Assembly (NCBI RefSeq): GCF_022701255.1
Contig: NZ_CP031705.1
Coordinates: 372,001-436,000, forward strand
From: Microcoleus vaginatus HSN003
Lineage (GTDB): Bacteria > Cyanobacteriota > Cyanobacteriia > Cyanobacteriales > Microcoleaceae
Length of the DNA: 64,000 nucleotides
Direction of reading: 5' to 3'
The first letter of the stretch is position 1; each line of letters opens with the position of its first letter. A program made the position numbers and the translations under genes. Below, piece by piece: positions 28,290 to 38,670 of this stretch. Under the pieces are notes generated by a model, which worked only from the letters and a program-made list of their open reading frames with translations, did not search any database and was not told the DNA's origin.

Positions 28290-29699
28290 GTGCAGCGAGA
28301 AAGTCATGCAATTATTATTGGCGGCAGTTTAGCAGGACTGTTGGCCTCTAGAGTATTAGCAAAACACTTCGACCGAGTAAGTATTGTTGAACGAGATTTT
28401 TTTCCCGCACAACCCGCACCTCGCCCCGGTATTCCTCAATCTCGTCATCTTCACATCCTTTTAAATGGGGGGAAAATCATCCTACAAGAGTTGTTTCCCG
28501 GCTTGGAAAACGAACTGCTAGCTGCTGGTGCTCCTAGGTTAAATCCGAAGTCGATCGGGTGGTTTAGTCCGGCGGGTTGGGCCCCGCAATCTACCCCGGA
28601 TCTAAATGATTTAATTATGTTCAGTCGGGATTTACTGGATTGGCAAATTCGCCGCCGGTTGGCTGAAAATACGAACGTGCATTTCCTCGAAGGAGGCACC
28701 GTAACGGGGTTGCTGGCGAATGCCTCGCGCGCCGAGGTTGCTGGTGTGTCGGTGCGTTTTCGCGCTCGCCACAACCCGGGTAACATCCATGCAGAGAATT
28801 TGTATGCAGATTTAGTAGTCGATGCTGGCGGCAAAGTTTCCAAAACACCTCAATGGTTGAAAAGTTTGGGCTATGAACCTCCGCAAGAAACCGCTATCAA
28901 TGCTTTTGTCGGCTATGCCAGCCGCATCTATGAAGGCAGCGGTAAATTGTCAGACACTGCCCCAGTATTTGTGTCAACCGCACCGCCATTTCGCACCCGT
29001 GGCGGTGCAATTTTTCCGATCGAAGGCAATCGCTGGCTGGTGCTTCTCATCGGGGGCGATCGCGATTATCCCCCCGCAGACGAAGCAGGTTTTCTAGAAT
29101 TTGCCCGCACTTTGCCAACCCCGACAATTTATGATGCAATTAAAGAGGCAGAAGCAATAACATCTGTTTATAGTTATCGAGGTACAGAAAACCGTTTGCG
29201 CCACTACGAACGCCTCCCTCGTTACCCTGAAAACTTAATAATTATCGGTCATGCACTTTGCGCTTTCAACCCGATATACGGACAGGGAATGACGGTTGCT
29301 GCACTGGATGCTCAGATGCTAGATAAATGTTTGCAAAAGCAAAGAAAGCGGTATCCAGAAGGCGAATTAACAGGCTTTGCACGACAATTTCAACAAAAAC
29401 TAGCAAAATTACATACTATTCCGTGGATATTTGCCATCAGTCAGGATTCTCGCTATCCGGGAAGTGAAGGTGCAAAACTAAACCTCGCTACAAGGCTGAC
29501 AATTGATTACATGGAGTTGGTGCTAAAAGCGCTTGTAGATGATGCTAAAGTTTGTCAAGCATTTTTGGAAGTTATGCACATGATTGAGTCGCCGGCTATA
29601 CTTTTTCATCCCAGTATTGCGCTGAAGGCGATCGGGAAATTAGTCACGGTTCCGCAGAAAGGAGAATTAAGAGCAAAAGTTTATACAGAATCCGGTTAG
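28290..29699 (+). CDS. FAD-dependent oxidoreductase / monooxygenase-like protein
   Basis: 469 residues from a GTG start with AAGGA about 8 bases upstream; the dinucleotide fold begins immediately, so no later start is possible. The N-terminus has IIIGGSLAGLLASRVL (residues 8-23), a GxGxxG-type FAD-binding loop with G-G-S-L-A-G. ERDFF follows at the end of beta-2. The second FAD motif is IIGHALCAFNPIYGQGM, where most family members have GDA in place of GHA. The protein belongs to the p-hydroxybenzoate hydroxylase/geranylgeranyl reductase superfamily. The substrate cannot be read from sequence; secondary-metabolite or lipid oxidation is possible. It is monocistronic and followed by a clear terminator. 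Confidence 0.82.
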   Translation: MQRESHAIIIGGSLAGLLASRVLAKHFDRVSIVERDFFPAQPAPRPGIPQSRHLHILLNGGKIILQELFPGLENELLAAGAPRLNPKSIGWFSPAGWAPQSTPDLNDLIMFSRDLLDWQIRRRLAENTNVHFLEGGTVTGLLANASRAEVAGVSVRFRARHNPGNIHAENLYADLVVDAGGKVSKTPQWLKSLGYEPPQETAINAFVGYASRIYEGSGKLSDTAPVFVSTAPPFRTRGGAIFPIEGNRWLVLLIGGDRDYPPADEAGFLEFARTLPTPTIYDAIKEAEAITSVYSYRGTENRLRHYERLPRYPENLIIIGHALCAFNPIYGQGMTVAALDAQMLDKCLQKQRKRYPEGELTGFARQFQQKLAKLHTIPWIFAISQDSRYPGSEGAKLNLATRLTIDYMELVLKALVDDAKVCQAFLEVMHMIESPAILFHPSIALKAIGKLVTVPQKGELRAKVYTESG

Positions 29700-29737
29700 T
29701 TTTGCCAATTCTATTTTTTCACCGCCGAGTAAGGAAG

Positions 29738-29773
29738 ATAAAGGCAGATGAAATCCTATTCATCTGCCTTTAT
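29738..29773 (+). terminator. intrinsic-type hairpin after the flavoprotein gene
   Basis: Perfect 14-bp arms ATAAAGGCAGATGA and TCATCTGCCTTTAT with an 8-base loop, 38 bases after the stop codon. A short T-rich run is part of the right arm. The rest of the gap to 30058 holds nothing that I can assign. Confidence 0.7.
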
Positions 29774-30058
29774 TTAAGCTGATATTATGTTCCCTGGAAC
29801 CTGGATGATAAAAACCGTGACTTTTGCGACTGCGGTTTTCCGGTATTTTACGTAATTAAGATGGGGAAAATCCGATTGCATACCACAATTGTCGGTTTTT
29901 GAAATCAATCATTAGATTTATTGCAAAAAATGTTTTTAGTCACGACCTACCCACAGGACTCAAAAAACCTGTTTTTTTTACCCATATCCCTCGCGCTTCA
30001 CGCTATAGAGTCGTAAAAAAAATCGGTTTTTGCATCGTAATATAGACTTGTGCAATTG

Positions 30059-30940
30059 TCACTTGCCAGCCAAACAATCTAATTGTTGTTGCATTTGGGT
30101 GGTAACTCGATTGAAACAAGCATCAACATAATCGCGATCGCGCGCCGCCTCCGAACCGTACTTCTCAAATACAATCGGTTCGCACACGCGAGTCCGAATT
30201 TGCACGGGTAGAGGCAGGTTTGGCAAAGGCCCAATACTCAATCCCCAAGGCAATCCCAAATACACCGGCAATACCACTGGATCGATGCCAAATAGCCACG
30301 GCATCCCCCATTCATGCAATTGCTTTGCTTCTTCGTATAAATCTGCCAAAACTATCAAAGTATCGTGGGCACCGTGCGATATAATTGGTACAATTGGCAC
30401 TTCTTCTCGCAATGCTAATTTGATAAATCCCTTGCGTCCGGCAAAGTATATTTGATGCCGCAAATGATGGGGGCGAAAAACATCTTGGGCGCCGCCCGGA
30501 TAGACGAGAACTGCGGCATTTTGGCGCAAAGCTGCGATCGCCATTTTCGGATGCGCCTTGAGTGCTCCACACTGAACCCCCATGCTAGCAATATCAGGAG
30601 AAACTTCCCAAACCCTGGGGTGCATCAATCCGTAGGCCAAGCGTTCGGTTCCGTACCTGCGGAACCATTCGTAGAGGAACATAAACATATCTGGAGCGGC
30701 GATTCCCCCGTTGTGAGAACCGACAACGAGCATTTTTCCGCTCGCGGGTACGTGGTGCCAGCCGTCGCTTTGTACGCGAAAATAGTAGCGATACAGCCAC
30801 TCCCAGATTGGCAACAGAAGCTTAATGAAGTCGGGATTGCGATCGTCTAAAGATAGACCGTCAAAGGGATATTTAGAGGATTTGCCGTCTTTTTTGTTAG
30901 TAGTTTTTGTCACTGCAAAAATATTTAACACTTTGGTCAT
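30059..30940 (-). CDS. lysophospholipid acyltransferase family protein (PlsC-like)
   Basis: 293 residues. The block VVGSHNGGIAAPDMFMFLYEW (about 71-91) corresponds to acyltransferase motif I, with the catalytic His and a following Asp spaced slightly wider than the classical HX4D. Further blocks, VYPGGAQDVFRP and KGFIKLALREEVPIVPI, match motifs III and IV. The family transfers acyl groups from acyl-ACP or acyl-CoA to glycerolipids at the membrane; close bacterial and plant members act as wax-ester/diacylglycerol or phytyl-ester acyltransferases. The exact acceptor is open. The first 30 residues are polar and may not all be translated. It is monocistronic. Confidence 0.82.
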   Translation of the reverse strand: MTKVLNIFAVTKTTNKKDGKSSKYPFDGLSLDDRNPDFIKLLLPIWEWLYRYYFRVQSDGWHHVPASGKMLVVGSHNGGIAAPDMFMFLYEWFRRYGTERLAYGLMHPRVWEVSPDIASMGVQCGALKAHPKMAIAALRQNAAVLVYPGGAQDVFRPHHLRHQIYFAGRKGFIKLALREEVPIVPIISHGAHDTLIVLADLYEEAKQLHEWGMPWLFGIDPVVLPVYLGLPWGLSIGPLPNLPLPVQIRTRVCEPIVFEKYGSEAARDRDYVDACFNRVTTQMQQQLDCLAGK

Positions 30941-31335
30941 TGTATAGCAGAAAGAAAAAAGCTTTAGCTCTCGAAGAGAGAAGACTTTAGTTATTTCGGA
31001 AAGCAGGAAGCAGGGAGGAGATGAGTTTGGCTTTTACTCTCCTTGTGCGTGCAATGATCCCGATCGCCCTCCCACAAAAAGATTTTTTTTATCATTAATA
31101 GCCTCCCATTCCGCAGGAATTTACCGAATTAGTTTCAGCAATTGGAAACCTCATAAATATCGAGCGCGGTTGCTATAGCAATATAATTAAATCAGAATTG
31201 GCGCAAATATTGGGTTTCTGATTTAAGCGGGCTGGTTTTGTTCGGAGGTTTTGTGCTGGTTGTCTATTTTGTTGGCTAAACCCCCCCTTGTATCTTTAAA
31301 CTGAGATGTTGCACCATTCTAAATAAGACTTTTAT
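30941..31335. other. intergenic region with half of a palindromic repeat
   Basis: No gene seen. Positions 31303-31334 (GAGATGTTGCACCATTCT followed by AAATAAGACTTTTAT) match the left arm of the palindromic element at 53684-53803. The hairpin half is missing here, so this is a truncated copy. It ends directly before the start codon of the relic at 31336. Confidence 0.55.
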
Positions 31336-31698
31336 ATGGAAAGGTCTCAGGAACAAAATCGTTTGGAAACAGCTAAAGTAACTGTCGCTGATCGCGCGGC
31401 GGCTTTAGCCACAAAAACACAACCCTACCTAAAGCCGATGGGTTTCCGTTTTGGAAGATTTTATCAAATTGAGGCCACCTATCGGGTCAATGCTAGCGAT
31501 TTGCGCTGTTTGGCGCAATTTTAAGTAAGGTACGATCGGCAGTGGAGTTATGTGAGCGAGATCGAAGAACGGTATCCGGCTGGCGCACCCCACTACGACG
31601 AAGGGGTCGATCGTGCCAATCGCCTGTAACTCAGAATCTTGGAGTATCTCAAGCACCATCTCGGTCTGGAATCTGCCAAGAATTCACCTGAAATGTAG
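31336..31698 (+). pseudogene. small gene relic with two in-frame TAA codons
   Basis: A single frame of 121 codons reads MERSQEQNRLETAKVTVADR..., then YLKPMGFRFGRFYQIEATYR and a TAA at 31522-31524. It continues VRYDRQWSYVSEIEERYPAG to a second TAA at 31627-31629, then LRILEYLKHHLGLES to the terminal TAG. The amino-acid composition stays protein-like across both stops, which suggests a recently inactivated gene (TAA could arise from CAA by one transition). I do not recognise the family. The 5' flank is a truncated dispersed repeat. Without a homolog search I cannot exclude that only the first 62 residues form a real short gene. Confidence 0.55.
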
Positions 31699-32095
31699 CC
31701 CCATATTACTAAACAGCAACAACTGACAGCTAAATGGTTTAACGAACACCTGACAAGATATTGACGGACAACACAGGACTTGGATTCCTAACAAACTGTC
31801 CGAGTCGGGGAACGGGAAAGCGGGAAAGTGAACAGTCAAGAGTCAACCGCTAAGAGTTTAAATGGGTGACACTCTCGCCTTCTCCCTCCCCCGCTCTGCC
31901 ATAATGAGTCATTTATAGGCGTAGCAGCTTTATTGGTCTTCGCTCAACTCAGCAAATATTAAATTATATAAATAAAACTTGACTTGCGGTCATAAAAAAG
32001 TTACATAAAGCTTTTTCATGGAAGACAAATCGATTTTTTTGCTATATTGACCTGCAATTAAGATAATGATTGTGGTTAAGTGAGGAGTTGAACGG
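31699..32095. other. intergenic region upstream of the SH3 gene
   Basis: Contains a GGGAACGGGAAAGCGGGAAAG-like simple repeat near 31808-31828 and an AT-rich segment before 32096. GAGGAG at about 32081-32086 is the ribosome binding site of the next gene. No gene seen. Confidence 0.45.
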
Positions 32096-33097
32096 ATGAA
32101 AAACTTGAATTGCTGGAACAAACCCGCCGCATTGCTGGGCGCGATCGCGATCGTAGCCGGAAGTTTGCAGGCGAATGCCATCGGTGTTGCTGCCCCATCA
32201 ACATCCACTGTCAGTCAAGATGCTGAAAATATTTCCTTTGAAGATAGCGCCACGTTTCAAATAGCCCAGGCTGGCAACCTTTGCCGCAAAGTGACTCCCA
32301 AAGAAGGTTTGACGGTTCGTCAGAACCCAGACCCCAAATCCCCTAGAGTTGGCGGGGTACCACTTAACACGCAGGTAATGCTCTCCCAAGGCGCTAGTTC
32401 TGTTAAAGCCTCCGACGGTCGCCTCTGGATTCAAATTAGCGCTCCCGTCACAGGGTATGTGGCTAGCGGCTATCCCAACGACGAAAGTAATTTAGGTTCG
32501 TGCACAATTAGTCAAGCTCCTTCCCCAAGTCCGGCACCAGCACCAGCACCAGCGCCTGCACCAGCACCAGCGCCTGCACCAGCACCTACGCCAGCACCAA
32601 CACCTACGCCAGCACCAACACCTACGCCAGCACCAACACCTACGCCAGCACCAACACCTACGCCAGCGCCAGCACCTGCACCTGCACCAGCAGCTACGCC
32701 AGCGCCAGCACCAGCACCAGCGCCAGCACCAGCACCAGCACCAGCACCAGCACCAGCGCCAGCACCAGCACCAGCGCCAGCACCAGCACCAGCACCAGCA
32801 CCAGCGCCTGCACCAGAACCAGCACCAGCACCAGCGCCTGCACCAGCACCTGCAACGGGCCCCGTAAGTCTGTGCCGCCAAGTAGAACCTCGCGTAGCGC
32901 CGAGGGGTCTAGCTATCCGCACGGAGCCTTCAAAGACTGCTGCGGTTAAAGGTGGCGTAGCTGCTAACGGTCAAGTAACGCTTGTACCGAATTTCCAGTT
33001 AGTGAGAGATAAGAATGGAGAAGACCGCAATTGGGTTGAGATTTCAGCCCCTGTGGCCGGATTCATCTCGGCTGGAAATTTGATCATGTGCAAGTAA
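32096..33097 (+). CDS. secreted SH3-domain protein with long Pro-Ala linker
   Basis: 333 residues. A signal peptide is likely (MKNLNCWNK then a hydrophobic run to QANA, cleavage near 28). Two bacterial SH3-like domains (about 61-136 and 257-333) flank a Pro-Ala-rich linker (about 141-256) made of PAPAPAPTP-type dipeptides. Each SH3 domain begins with a Cys (LCRKV, LCRQV) and ends near another Cys, so disulfides are plausible. Such domains often bind cell-wall peptides. The GAGGAG ribosome site and position fit the ATG at 32096. A periplasmic spacer or wall-associated role is inferred. The repetitive linker makes spurious long frames on the other strand. Confidence 0.85.
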   Translation: MKNLNCWNKPAALLGAIAIVAGSLQANAIGVAAPSTSTVSQDAENISFEDSATFQIAQAGNLCRKVTPKEGLTVRQNPDPKSPRVGGVPLNTQVMLSQGASSVKASDGRLWIQISAPVTGYVASGYPNDESNLGSCTISQAPSPSPAPAPAPAPAPAPAPAPAPTPAPTPTPAPTPTPAPTPTPAPTPTPAPAPAPAPAATPAPAPAPAPAPAPAPAPAPAPAPAPAPAPAPAPAPAPAPEPAPAPAPAPAPATGPVSLCRQVEPRVAPRGLAIRTEPSKTAAVKGGVAANGQVTLVPNFQLVRDKNGEDRNWVEISAPVAGFISAGNLIMCK

Positions 33098-33107
33098 ACT
33101 TGTGAGT

Positions 33108-33140
33108 TCGATCGCTCTTTTAGTCAAAAAGAGCGATCGA
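33108..33140. terminator. hairpin after the SH3 gene
   Basis: Perfect 14-bp arms TCGATCGCTCTTTT and AAAAGAGCGATCGA around a 5-base loop, starting 10 bases after the stop codon. The T-run in the left arm and A-run in the right arm let it work in both directions. The stretch from 33141 to 33362 holds no recognised feature. Confidence 0.75.
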
Positions 33141-33362
33141 CATCGACACCGAAAATAGTTTTAAGATTGTGGCGCAGCCGGGGAACAATGCGGAGCCCCG
33201 ACTGCTTCCTGGACTTACGCATGAATAACTTATTTTTGTCGGGAAGCAGCGGTAGGGAATCTTTCTGGGCCTCTGTTTTTCGTCGGTGGCGTCAAGCCCT
33301 AGCTTGGTTCCTCGCAACGCACGCGGGATGGATGAATTTAAGCAAAAAGCCGATCGACCTTT

Positions 33363-33791
33363 CTACTGACAGCGCCCGCGGGCCCAATTTTGGTGTCCGC
33401 GATTTGGTTGACACTTCGATTGTCGGCCAATCCAGACAATTTCCCACTTATTTTGCCTGATTCTGAACTCAATGCGGTGTCGCATTGCAGCAAGAGAATC
33501 GTCAGCTAAACCGATGACTGTATGCACAATTACTGCTGCTTTTCGCGTCGGATATTCAACCGAAATTTGGTCGCTTTTTCTGCCTTCAGATTCTTGGTCA
33601 CTGCTAAAGAGTTTTACTGCGAGATCTTTGGGATTGGAGACGGTAATTTTGCGATCGCCCAGGAACTGTTTGACGTTAATTGATTCGTAGTTCGCTCGGT
33701 CGGCGGGCTGCCCCATTGCTGCGATGGGAATTTGGATGCAGGTAAAAACAGCTAGGAGAAAGAGCGATCGCTTGAGACTTGATTTGTTCAT
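33363..33791 (-). CDS. small secreted protein of unknown function
   Basis: 142 residues. A signal peptide is likely (KRSLFLLAVFTCIQIPIAAMG, cleavage near residue 28). The C-terminal half ends with KWEIVWIGRQSKCQPNRGHQ, a pattern I associate with conserved cyanobacterial secreted proteins without an assigned role. The ATG overlaps the stop of the glutathione S-transferase gene by one base (TAATG), which implies translational coupling. No enzymatic motif is visible. Confidence 0.75.
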   Translation of the reverse strand: MNKSSLKRSLFLLAVFTCIQIPIAAMGQPADRANYESINVKQFLGDRKITVSNPKDLAVKLFSSDQESEGRKSDQISVEYPTRKAAVIVHTVIGLADDSLAAMRHRIEFRIRQNKWEIVWIGRQSKCQPNRGHQNWARGRCQ

Positions 33792-34450
33792 TAGGCTTCA
33801 GATTGTGCCAAAAATTTTTGTCTCCGAGATGCGAAAGCCGCCAAGTCTGCCTCCGTGAATTGAGTTTGCTGCCACGAGGGGCGGGCAAGCAGGCGATCGC
33901 ACCAAGCTTGAATTTTAGGATAGCCGTCTAGGGAAACATCAACCCAAGATAGCAAAGGCACGACAGTGCCGGCAACGCACTCGGCAAACGTGACACTGTT
34001 GCTAGCGAAAAAAGGGCGATCGTCCAGTAAGCCTTCAAAGAATTTCAACACAGTATTGACTTTTTCCTTAGCCTTTGCGATTTCCTGGGGTTGGGGAGTT
34101 CCCCATCCCATTTTTTCACTGCTTAGGGGGTAAAGTCCCGGCAGAAGTTCGTTAACCGTGACCAATTCTACCATCCTCACAACTGCCAAATCTTTCGGTT
34201 CTTTTGGCAGCATTGCCGGTTCGGGATACTTGGTTTCTAGATAATCAAGAATTGCTAGAGACTCGACGACAGTGAAGTCATCATCCACCAAAACAGGGAT
34301 GCGGTGAAAAGGATTCATTGCCACAAATTCTGGATCTAAGTGATCGCCGTCCAAGTGGATTTCTACTAATTCAAAGTCGAGGTTTTTTTCGATGAGGGCT
34401 ACCCACGCGCGGCGGGAGTTGGGGGAAATGGGAGTGTGGTAAAGTTTCAT
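33791..34450 (-). CDS. glutathione S-transferase family protein
   Basis: 219 residues. The N-terminal thioredoxin-like domain (MKLYHTPISPNSRRAWVAL, residues 1-19) carries the Ser/Asn-containing glutathione site, and RIPVLVDDDFTVVESLAIL (about 50-68) has the conserved cis-Pro and the Glu-Ser pair that binds glutathione. An all-helical C-terminal domain follows from about residue 88. The family conjugates or reduces electrophiles with glutathione in the cytoplasm. The gene is translationally coupled to the secreted protein downstream by a one-base overlap. The substrate is unknown. Confidence 0.88.
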   Translation of the reverse strand: MKLYHTPISPNSRRAWVALIEKNLDFELVEIHLDGDHLDPEFVAMNPFHRIPVLVDDDFTVVESLAILDYLETKYPEPAMLPKEPKDLAVVRMVELVTVNELLPGLYPLSSEKMGWGTPQPQEIAKAKEKVNTVLKFFEGLLDDRPFFASNSVTFAECVAGTVVPLLSWVDVSLDGYPKIQAWCDRLLARPSWQQTQFTEADLAAFASRRQKFLAQSEA

Positions 34451-34496
34451 GGCAGGTGGGGGTGGTTATTCCAAGGTAATAAAAGCCACATTTTGA

Positions 34497-34865
34497 TTAT
34501 GCACTTAGGCGGATCAGTTTTTGCTGCCTTCTCTCAAAGTTATTCGAGAGCTTGTCGGAAATTACTCTGATCCTTTTACAGGCTTCCTCCGCCGTCATCG
34601 CCTCGCTAGTTTCCCACTCTGCAAAAGTCACTTCTAGGGCTTCAAATAGCGCTTGTTCATAAGCGATATTTTCCCGTCCAGTATTCTGAGCTAAACTTGT
34701 CGTCATGTCTGCGAGGAGAAGCTCTAAAAATTTAATATCATTCCCTAGATCGGCAGCCTCATCCTCATCTACATCTTCTATTACTTGCCAACGTTCTTTA
34801 TAGGCATTTATTTGATGTTCAATGGCTTTTATAATAAATCTTAAATCTTTAAATGATAGATTCAT
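34497..34865 (-). CDS. small helical protein of unknown function
   Basis: 122 residues, probably all helical (LSFKDLRFIIKAIEHQINAY then VEDEDEAADLG-like acidic loop and a long second helix pair). No membrane segment, signal or catalytic motif is visible. It lies 41 bases downstream of the next small gene on the same strand and likely shares its transcript. I do not recognise a named family, though composition and a clear AAGGAGG-like element before the upstream partner support a real gene. It is the last of three small genes in a row. Confidence 0.65.
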   Translation of the reverse strand: MNLSFKDLRFIIKAIEHQINAYKERWQVIEDVDEDEAADLGNDIKFLELLLADMTTSLAQNTGRENIAYEQALFEALEVTFAEWETSEAMTAEEACKRIRVISDKLSNNFERRQQKLIRLSA

Positions 34866-34906
34866 ATTATTTCCATTCCCAAGGAGGAATATTTAGAAAT
34901 CCCTAA

Positions 34907-35167
34907 CTAGGCAGTTGCTTGAAGAAGCATATCCTCTACTTGTCTAATTTGCTCCCAATCAATTTCTGCCACCCAAAGACTTTCCTCTTCAGAATATTGC
35001 ACCACGCCATCTACTTCTAATTCTTCGCTATAGAGGGTGAGCAATTGACCATTTTGCAATTTAATATTTTGGCGACTCAAATCTTCAATTGTACCCACAC
35101 AATTCAGACGAAGGCGACTCTGTTCATCAGCATTATGAAAGTCTGCAAAGATTCTAGGAGAACTCAT
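34907..35167 (-). CDS. small conserved protein of unknown function
   Basis: 86 residues with a compact mixed fold: SRLRLNCVGTIEDLSRQNI, then QNGQLLTLYSEELEVDG and a Trp-containing C-terminal helix (WVAEIDWEQIRQVEDML). The pattern looks like a small beta-barrel plus helix. No catalytic motif. It sits between two other small genes on the same strand; a MITE separates it from the upstream one. Similar short proteins occur in other filamentous cyanobacteria from memory, without an assigned role. Confidence 0.7.
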   Translation of the reverse strand: MSSPRIFADFHNADEQSRLRLNCVGTIEDLSRQNIKLQNGQLLTLYSEELEVDGVVQYSEEESLWVAEIDWEQIRQVEDMLLQATA

Positions 35168-35204
35168 ATTTTTTACTACACTTAAGATGAATTTTTTGAT
35201 GGGG

Positions 35205-35326
35205 GGAGTTACGCAACTGACTCACTTAGATGAGCTTGTAGGGTGCGTCAGACGAAGTGATGGATTAATATAACCAAGGTTTGAGGGTCTGACGCACCCT
35301 AATCTATGTGCCAGTTGCCTAAGTCC
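35205..35326. repeat. MITE with nested inverted repeats
   Basis: Outer inverted ends GGAGTTACGCAACTG (35205-35219) and CAGTTGCCTAAGTCC (35312-35326) match with two mismatches; inner inverted repeats TAGGGTGCGTCAGAC and GTCTGACGCACCCTA lie inside them. The TTACGCAACTG ends and the GGGTGCGTCAGAC stem are familiar from cyanobacterial dispersed elements. The right end overlaps the last codons of the gene at 35319-35663 and supplies its stop codon. Confidence 0.75.
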
Positions 35327-35663
35327 TAGATGGGTTAGGAATCGTTGGTATCAGCAGAAGACTTGTTTTTTCTGGTGTTAAGCCAGTCAGAGTTGCATGA
35401 TTTAAACTTCTGCCAGAAGTACGGATGACATCTCCACCTTCCGAGCGAACCTTACTCACTGTGGTAAGACCAACTTGTCCATGAGGGATTGCTAATGCTA
35501 ATTCTGCTACAGACAATTCTACTGCACATTCTACAGAAATTCCCGTGATGCCGCTGGGGTGGGTTCCTATAGCACGTTGAATATCTTCTGGATGATTACG
35601 ACCACCACGAACTACTAAGGCTTCGTTGGGAATTATCTCTACATTTGTTTTAGTCATGTTCAA
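35319..35663 (-). CDS. small conserved protein, C-terminus altered by a MITE
   Basis: 114 residues. Recognisable conserved runs are EIIPNEALVVRGGRNHPEDI (about 9-28), THPSGITGISVECA (34-47) and IPHGQVGLTTVSKVRSEGGDVIRTSG (59-84). I recall similar proteins in cyanobacteria but no assigned function. The last codons (ACT TAG) fall inside the terminal repeat of a MITE (35205-35326), so the natural C-terminus may have been longer. The run of three small same-strand genes could be an operon; no toxin or antitoxin motif is obvious. Confidence 0.7.
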   Translation of the reverse strand: MNMTKTNVEIIPNEALVVRGGRNHPEDIQRAIGTHPSGITGISVECAVELSVAELALAIPHGQVGLTTVSKVRSEGGDVIRTSGRSLNHATLTGLTPEKTSLLLIPTIPNPSRT

Positions 35664-35830
35664 ATTTGATTAAAATTTCTAGTTTTAATGTCACCGCAGG
35701 GTTGGGCTATTAGGTTGTGACCTTGCGTTTTGAGTAAAAAAATATATTATTTAATATCTCTGAAAAAAGTATTTAACTTATCTTCAGAGTTAAAGTCATG
35801 CGTACGCTAAAAGCACTTCCAAATATAACA

Positions 35831-35852
35831 GGGCGGACATTATTGCCCGCCC
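35831..35852 (-). terminator. hairpin downstream of groL
   Basis: GGGCGG (35831-35836) pairs with CCGCCC (35847-35852) around a 10-base loop, 35 bases after the groL stop. On the reverse strand a TGTTATATTT stretch follows. A plausible but short intrinsic terminator. Confidence 0.5.
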
Positions 35853-35886
35853 CATCAAACTAGCGATTAGTCATCAAACGATCGAC

Positions 35887-37675
<1,789 letters not shown>

Positions 37676-37987
37676 TTAGTTAACGATCGCCAGAATGTCT
37701 TTTTCTGCAAGCAAGACGTATTCATCGGTGCCGAGTTTGATGTCGGTGCCGGCGTACTTCGAGTAGAGAACTTTGTCGCCGACTTTGACTTCCATTTCAG
37801 TGCGGCTGCCGTCGTCATTGCGCTTGCCGGGGCCCACAGCCGCGACTTCGCCTACTTGGGGCTTTTCCTTAGCTGTGTCGGGCAGAAGGATGCCGCCGGC
37901 GGTTTTTTCTTCGCTAGCGCTTACTTTCACGAACACGCGCTCGCCTAACGGTTTAACGGTAGAAACACTCAGTGATACTGCTGCCAT
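37676..37987 (-). CDS. groS: co-chaperonin GroES
   Basis: 103 residues, the usual length. It caps the GroEL chamber. The mobile loop ([20 protein letters not shown], about 26-45) and [19 protein letters not shown] are intact. First gene of the operon; the ATG at 37987 is 86 bases from the CIRCE inverted repeat and about 150 bases from a K-box match. Regulation by HrcA and by a light/heat-responsive activator is therefore likely. Confidence 0.98.
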   Translation of the reverse strand: MAAVSLSVSTVKPLGERVFVKVSASEEKTAGGILLPDTAKEKPQVGEVAAVGPGKRNDDGSRTEMEVKVGDKVLYSKYAGTDIKLGTDEYVLLAEKDILAIVN

Positions 37988-38072
37988 AAATAAATCTCCA
38001 GATTACAGATCCTAGTCAGTCAGCGGTCAGGGTCGCTATAAAAGCAACAGCCGACTGCTTACAACTGACATA

Positions 38073-38099
38073 TTAGCACTCTCGACTCCTGAGTGCTAA
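38073..38099 (-). promoter_or_regulatory. CIRCE element (HrcA operator)
   Basis: TTAGCACTC, nine bases, GAGTGCTAA: a perfect match to the consensus for the HrcA heat-shock repressor. It lies 86 bases upstream of groS, in the usual place. hrcA itself is not in this window. Confidence 0.96.
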
Positions 38100-38137
38100 T
38101 TTAGCTTTAGTCAGGGGCGATCGCAACTTAGTTGTCA

Positions 38138-38153
38138 GTACGGGTTCCCGAAC
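38138..38153 (-). promoter_or_regulatory. K-box match upstream of groESL
   Basis: On the reverse strand the sequence is GTTCGGGAACCCGTAC. This matches in full the consensus that I recall for the cyanobacterial groE K-box (GTTCGG-NNAN-CCNNAC), a positive element for light and heat response. It lies about 40 bases upstream of CIRCE, an order expected for an activator site. The consensus is from memory and should be checked. Confidence 0.75.
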
Positions 38154-38235
38154 AGAAAATGAGTTGGAGGGAAGCAGAGGGGGGAGTCGGGGCTGTGGTG
38201 ATGACTTTAGACCGCTAACCAATTACTTTTGACTG

Positions 38236-38670
38236 ATGAATACAATGACCGAAAATAACCAGGAATATTGCAGCCAAGGCTTGAGCGCTTGCGTCCAAAG
38301 CCTGGGAATCGCTCAAATCGAGCGACATATTTTTATCTGTGCCGACCAAACCGTGCCCAAGTGCTGCGATCGACAAACGAGTCTGGTGGCGTGGAATTAC
38401 TTAAAAAAACGCTTGCAAGAATTGGGGTTGGACAAGCCAAGTGCCGATCGACCAGCCTGCGTTTTTCGCACCAAAGCCAATTGCCTGCGAGTGTGCGCGT
38501 CTGGCCCGATCATGGTAGTCTATCCAGACGGAGTGTGGTATCGCGACGTTACTCCCCCCGTCATTGAGAGAATTATTCAGGAACATCTCCTAAACTCAAA
38601 GGTAGTTCAAGAGTACGCTTTCTTGACTCATCCTTTGCCTGTGCCTGCTGAGGCGGAGCAAAACATCTAA
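38236..38670 (+). CDS. thioredoxin-like [2Fe-2S] ferredoxin
   Basis: 144 residues. Ligand-type cysteines are Cys35, Cys43/Cys44, Cys83 and Cys87 in [14 protein letters not shown] and [12 protein letters not shown], the arrangement of Shethna-type thioredoxin-like ferredoxins. [13 protein letters not shown] follows, as in the family. A second ATG three codons in (ATGACC) may be the true start. Such proteins are found across cyanobacteria as stand-alone redox proteins, with the electron partner often unknown. The gene is divergent from groESL. Confidence 0.88.
   Translation: MNTMTENNQEYCSQGLSACVQSLGIAQIERHIFICADQTVPKCCDRQTSLVAWNYLKKRLQELGLDKPSADRPACVFRTKANCLRVCASGPIMVVYPDGVWYRDVTPPVIERIIQEHLLNSKVVQEYAFLTHPLPVPAEAEQNI

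Noticed and set aside
32492..32922. Reverse-strand Cys/Trp-rich and Gly-Ala-rich frames
   Set aside because: Shadows of the Pro-Ala linker; the forward gene has a signal peptide, ribosome site and two SH3 domains.
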